NCBI GenBank assembly: GCA_020634245.1
Contig: JACKCC010000026.1
Location: 1 to 64,000 of the forward strand
Direction of reading: 5' to 3'
From: Ardenticatenaceae bacterium
GTDB taxonomy: Bacteria; Chloroflexota; Anaerolineae; Promineifilales; Promineifilaceae
DNA: 64,000 bases
In this document: in pieces, positions 63,349 through 64,000 of the stretch
Layout of the letters: every line of letters begins with the position of its first letter
Numbering within the stretch: the stretch's first letter is position 1
The notes under the pieces: model-generated
What the model saw: the letters and a program-made list of their open reading frames with translations, nothing else
Told to the model about the DNA's origin: nothing
Databases searched by the model: none
Translations under genes and position numbers: made by a program

Positions 63349-63421
63349 TATACTCGCAACGGGTATAATCTGACATTTTTACTGAAGGTGGCACGATTAA
63401 AAACTGGCCACAGCGAGTATA
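63349..63421. repeat. 73-bp MITE-like repeat, right copy (inverted)
   Basis: This is the reverse-complement partner of 8-80, the same length and with the same TATACTCGC ends. It lies in the gap after the LacI gene, and the rest of 63327-63578 shows no gene. Confidence 0.75.
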
Positions 63422-63578
63422 GAAGTCCAGACCTATGCTTGTGAGTAATCGGCCGTTTCTCATTTTCCGCACTGCAAATACCCAAACACTTGATTCAGTC
63501 AGGCGCTTTTTGTTTGTCAAGCCAGCAACTCGAATTTTTTAGGGAATTGTATCCTCTCTTATCCCTTCCTGATTAAAT

Positions 63579-63607
63579 TTGCAACTCTCTCATCCGTATA
63601 GCATAAT
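63579..63607 (+). promoter_or_regulatory. Promoter of the partial helicase gene
   Basis: TTGCAA (63579-63584) is followed after 17 bases by CATAAT (63602-63607), leaving about 30 bases to the ATG. Confidence 0.45.
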
Positions 63608-63636
63608 CAAATAATTCAAACGAGAAGTTTTAGCTT

Positions 63637-64000
63637 ATGCAATATAATCCCCAAAATCCGATTATTGTGCAGGGCGATAAAAGTGTCCTGCTGGAAGTGA
63701 ATAATCCGCTTTATCAAGAAGCACGAGATATTTTGTCGCGCTTTGCGGAATTGGAAAAAAGCCCGGAATATATTCATACTTACCGTATTTCACCGCTTTC
63801 TTTATGGAATGCGGCTTCGTCCGGTTTGGCGGCCGAGGCAATTGTGGATGGGCTGGCGAAGTACAGCAAATATCCACTGCCGGGTAATGTGGAAGTGGAT
63901 ATTCGGGAGTATATTGGGCGTTACGGCCGTGTCCGCCTCACTCGCCGCAATAATGACCTGCTTCTCACTTCCGACGATCTCCCCCTCATCCTTGAACTAC
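63637..64000 (+). CDS. DNA repair helicase XPB-like, N-terminal part (cut by window end)
   Basis: The first 121 codons are visible. PIIVQGDKSVLLEVNNPLYQ, RFAELEKSPEYIHTYRISPL and SLWNAASSGLAAEAIVDGLA match the N-terminal domain of bacterial XPB/Ssl2-type helicases. Those use ATP-driven strand separation in nucleotide excision repair. The DEAH motor domains lie beyond the window. A weak GAGAAG ribosome site precedes the ATG. Confidence 0.75.
   Translation, partial: MQYNPQNPIIVQGDKSVLLEVNNPLYQEARDILSRFAELEKSPEYIHTYRISPLSLWNAASSGLAAEAIVDGLAKYSKYPLPGNVEVDIREYIGRYGRVRLTRRNNDLLLTSDDLPLILEL

Overview
Gene content and style point to a filamentous or biofilm-dwelling Chloroflexota-like bacterium (Anaerolineae/Caldilineae side). 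This is inferred from the lipoprotein types, large carbohydrate clusters, a contractile injection system of environmental type and the XPB-type helicase at the right edge. No rRNA is present to prove it. Apart from an insertion-sequence island, the window is peppered with the palindrome ACGGCCGT, a HIP-like genomic signature.

Region 1 (about 1-16.3 kb, + strand) is a glycan-uptake operon: a TetR regulator with its own promoter and operator, a Dpp/Opp-type ABC transporter (lipoprotein, two permeases, two ATPases), two GH78 alpha-L-rhamnosidases, a DUF1593 (nucleoside-hydrolase-like) protein, an alpha/beta esterase and a GH1 beta-glycosidase. It probably imports and trims rhamnose-containing plant or pectin fragments. 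Palindromic intergenic repeats sit at several junctions.

Region 2 (16.4-22.1 kb) is a nested graveyard of mobile DNA: a broken serine recombinase cut by a REP-like repeat and an IS4-family element, then an IS630 element cutting an IS3-family remnant, then an intact ISL3 element. It has almost none of the ACGGCCGT signature.

Region 3 (22.1-49.8 kb) is the most remarkable part: a phage-tail-like contractile injection system (eCIS, Afp/PVC type). A compact minus-strand operon encodes, in order of transcription, Pvc16-like terminator, sheath, tube, a proline-rich unknown, CIS-tube/LysM, VgrG-like spike, PAAR-like tip, gp25, baseplate J fused to a propeller-like domain, a gpI-like baseplate protein, a 1,975-residue LamG protein and a small single-pass protein. 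A DUF4157 protein diverges from it, followed by the AAA+ ATPase. A plus-strand set of four multi-pass membrane proteins comes next, one with six DUF1508 repeats. The giant LamG protein has one N-in transmembrane helix, and its cytosolic N-terminal domain resembles that of the gpI-like baseplate protein. I infer a particle docked under the cell's own membrane and displaying LamG domains outside.

Region 4 (49.8-63.3 kb) is a second carbohydrate block: decayed sulfatase and sulfatase-maturase genes, a GH3 enzyme, and a galactan-utilisation cluster resembling ganEFG-ganB (maltose-type ABC transporter plus GH53 endo-galactanase). It diverges from a GH2 enzyme and a LacI regulator. One perfect operator palindrome lies inside two overlapping divergent promoters. 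Regions 1 and 4 together fit use of rhamnogalacturonan I: a rhamnose backbone with galactan side chains.

The window is bracketed by two inverted copies of a 73-bp palindromic-ended repeat (8-80 and 63349-63421), and ends inside a probable XPB-type DNA repair helicase.
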